A DNA stretch of 64,000 nt from positions 56,210 to 120,209 of the forward strand of contig NZ_JAKLLH010000008.1 in NCBI RefSeq assembly GCF_023150235.1, in the 5' to 3' direction. Position 1 is the stretch's first letter. Every line of letters starts with the position of its first letter. A program made the translations under genes and the position numbers. Source of the DNA: Azonexus sp. (lineage in GTDB: Bacteria > Pseudomonadota > Gammaproteobacteria > Burkholderiales > Rhodocyclaceae). Under the pieces are notes generated by a model. The model was not told where the DNA came from. It was given only the letters and a program-made list of their open reading frames with translations, and searched no databases. This document shows, piece by piece, positions 62,337 to 64,000 of this stretch.

Positions 62337-63806
62337 ATGGGCAAGCCGACTGGTTTCATGGAATTCGCGCGCATCGAAGAGGCTTACGAGCCGGTAGAAG
62401 CGCGTCTGAAGCACTACAAGGAATTCGTCCAGACCCTGTCTGACGACGACGCCAAGACTCAGGGTGCGCGCTGCATGGATTGCGGCATTCCGTTCTGCAA
62501 CAACGGTTGCCCGGTGAACAACATCATTCCCGACTGGAATGATCTGGTTTTCCGCGGTAACTGGAAGCAGGCGCTGGATGTGCTGCATTCGACCAACAAC
62601 TTCCCTGATTTCACCGGCCGGATCTGTCCGGCGCCTTGCGAAGCGGCCTGTACTCTCGGCATCAACGCAGCGCCGGTCGGGATCAAGTCGATCGAGCACG
62701 CGATCATCGACAAGGGCTGGGAGATGGGCTGGGTGGTGCCGCAGCCGGCTGCCGTCAAGACCGGCAAGAAGGTTGCCATCGTCGGTTCCGGCCCGGCCGG
62801 GATGGCGGCGGCGCAGCAGCTGGCGCGCGCCGGTCACGATGTGACCGTGTTCGAAAAGTCCAGCCGCATCGGCGGTCTGCTCGGTTTCGGGATTCCCGAC
62901 TTCAAGCTCAACAAGTCGGTGATCGACCGCCGGGTGGCGCAGATGGAAGCCGAAGGCGTGGTCTTCAAGACCAAGGTCATCGTCGGCGACAAGAACCTCC
63001 CAGCCGGCATCAACAACGATGCCGCCGAGGTGGTTTCCGCCGCGCAGCTGAAGCAGGATTTCGATGCCGTGATCCTTGCTGCCGGTTCCGAGATTCCCCG
63101 CGATCTGCCGGTTCCCGGGCGTGAATTCAAGGGCGTCTACGCGGCGCTCGAATTCCTCATCCCGCAGAACAAGGAAGTGCAGCAGGGCGTCAAGAATCCG
63201 ATCAACGTCAAGGGCAAGCACGTCATCGTGATCGGCGGCGGGGATACCGGTTCCGATTGCGTCGGTACCAGCTACCGTCACGGCGCCGCTTCGGTGACCC
63301 AGTTCGAACTGATGCCGGCGCCGCCGGAGCAGGAAGACAAGCCGCTGGTCTGGCCGTACTGGCCGCTCAAGATGCGCACCTCGTCGTCGCACAAGGAAGG
63401 CGCCACCGTGCGCGAATTCGCTGTCGCGACCAAGGAGTTCATCGGCGACGGCAACGGTAACGTCAAGGCCCTGAAGGCCGTGCGCGTCGAATGGCAGAAC
63501 GGCAAGATGGTCGAAGTTGCCGGTTCTGAGTTCGAGCTGCCGTGCGATGCCGCCTTCCTGGCGATGGGCTTTACCAACCCGGTCGGCTCGCTGCTCGAAG
63601 CTTTCGGCGTCGAGAAGGATGCGCGCAACAACGCCAAGGCCACGACCGACGGCGCAGGCTGCTACCGCACCAACGTCGCCGGCGTCTATGCCGCAGGCGA
63701 CGTCCGTCGCGGTCAGTCGCTGGTGGTCTGGGCGATCCGCGAAGGCCGTCAGGCTGCGCGCGAAGTCGATACCTTCCTGACGGGTTCGAGCATCCTGCCG
63801 CGCTAA
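62337..63806 (+). CDS. gltD: Glutamate synthase small (beta) subunit
   Basis: The product has 489 residues. NADPH-oxidising flavoprotein that feeds electrons to GltB. The N-terminal cysteine clusters [17 protein letters not shown] and CPAPCEAAC bind two [4Fe-4S] centres. The FAD site is [20 protein letters not shown], the NADPH site [20 protein letters not shown], and the closing FAD segment [23 protein letters not shown] 62337 follows the gltB stop by zero bases. It ends 19 bp before a strong terminator, behind which a group II intron begins. Confidence 0.97.
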   Translation: MGKPTGFMEFARIEEAYEPVEARLKHYKEFVQTLSDDDAKTQGARCMDCGIPFCNNGCPVNNIIPDWNDLVFRGNWKQALDVLHSTNNFPDFTGRICPAPCEAACTLGINAAPVGIKSIEHAIIDKGWEMGWVVPQPAAVKTGKKVAIVGSGPAGMAAAQQLARAGHDVTVFEKSSRIGGLLGFGIPDFKLNKSVIDRRVAQMEAEGVVFKTKVIVGDKNLPAGINNDAAEVVSAAQLKQDFDAVILAAGSEIPRDLPVPGREFKGVYAALEFLIPQNKEVQQGVKNPINVKGKHVIVIGGGDTGSDCVGTSYRHGAASVTQFELMPAPPEQEDKPLVWPYWPLKMRTSSSHKEGATVREFAVATKEFIGDGNGNVKALKAVRVEWQNGKMVEVAGSEFELPCDAAFLAMGFTNPVGSLLEAFGVEKDARNNAKATTDGAGCYRTNVAGVYAAGDVRRGQSLVVWAIREGRQAAREVDTFLTGSSILPR

Positions 63807-63825
63807 GCGACTGCCAGTCCCGCCC

Positions 63826-63860
63826 AAACCCGCCGGAGAGCAATCCCGGCGGGTTTTTTT
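63826..63860 (+). terminator. Rho-independent terminator of gltBD
   Basis: AAACCCGCCGG pairs with CCGGCGGGTTT across a 9-nt loop, and seven T follow the CCGGCGGG arm (63854-63860). It is a classic intrinsic terminator, 19 bp after the gltD stop. Confidence 0.92.
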
Positions 63861-64000
63861 GTGTGCGCCCAGCATGGGCGCACTCCTGCGGGTGCAAGTC
63901 CCGCCGCAAGTTGATCACAGCGAACGAAGTGAAGCGCAACTGCGTGAGGGTGACCGAGCGTGGGGAGGAAGCGTGGATCGTAATCTGCGAGCCGATGAAC
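63861..64000 (+). mobile_element. Group II intron, 5' end (continues beyond window)
   Basis: The sequence after the terminator starts GTGTGCGCCCAGCATGGGCG. GTGYG is the conserved 5' boundary of group II introns, and GCGCCCAGCATGGGCGC forms the first domain I hairpin. The following GCGGGTGCAAGTCCCGCCG is another early domain I stem typical of bacterial introns. The reverse transcriptase/maturase gene would lie to the right, outside the window. Insertion directly after a terminator hairpin is the known target preference of class C introns. The subclass is not settled by 140 bases. Confidence 0.8.

Overview
The window is about 64 kb of high-GC bacterial chromosome. Gene content points to a betaproteobacterium, most likely of the Rhodocyclaceae (Dechloromonas/Azonexus-like). 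The clues are an APH-fold homoserine kinase (ThrB), a DUF2782 gene between a LOG gene and thrB, tandem BPSS1780-type membrane proteins, a short ProQ/FinO protein, and the pilMNOPQ-aroK-aroB-gltB-gltD order. This taxonomy is inferred from memory of families, not from a search. The window has no rRNA, CRISPR array, integrase or plasmid replication gene.

Layout. (1) 1-13.7 kb is an envelope-polysaccharide block. A plus-strand run, often with overlapping stop/start codons, holds a cut-off glycosyltransferase, msbA, a GT9 heptosyltransferase, a GT4 glycosyltransferase, an asparagine-synthase-type amidotransferase, two more GT4 enzymes and an O-antigen ligase. Then come a convergent nucleotide-sugar epimerase, a second heptosyltransferase and an ArnT-like membrane glycosyltransferase. 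Together these look like LPS core assembly, lipid A-core flipping and O-antigen attachment. (2) 13.8-22.4 kb is housekeeping: polA, a LOG-family gene starting 5 bp away on the other strand, a DUF2782 protein, thrB, two membrane proteins, then nadD-rsfS-rlmH-maf. (3) 22.4-29.7 kb holds a diguanylate cyclase and proQ, then an accessory island of lower coding density. The island has a Phd/YefM-RelE pair, P2-like phage tail debris, a hipB-like gene with a stub of hipA, mazEF, a small membrane protein divergent from a WYL regulator, and brnTA. (4) 29.7-45.3 kb has rng, trhP, an acyltransferase, acetoacetyl-CoA ligase, gabD, argD, a hybrid histidine kinase beside an orphan TRAP solute-binding protein, and paaX divergent from an enoyl-CoA hydratase. 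(5) 45.4-46.0 kb has five tRNA genes (Lys-TTT, Lys-CTT, Gly-GCC, fMet, Val-GAC), with a textbook sigma-70 promoter before the first. (6) 46.2-57.4 kb has mrcA divergent from pilMNOPQ, a repeat/DUF4214 protein inserted after pilQ, then aroK and aroB. (7) 57.5-63.8 kb has gltB and gltD. The 5' end of a group II intron sits directly behind the gltD terminator at the right edge.

The most unusual signal is a dispersed palindromic element with core CGGTCGACCG and A/T-rich arms (typically TTCACGGTCGACCGTGAA). Eight exact cores and five near matches occur across the window. Many lie just behind genes, where some form strong hairpins; one 42-bp copy is a perfect palindrome between convergent genes. 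Others lie inside reading frames, the clearest being a short extra segment in the asparagine synthase.
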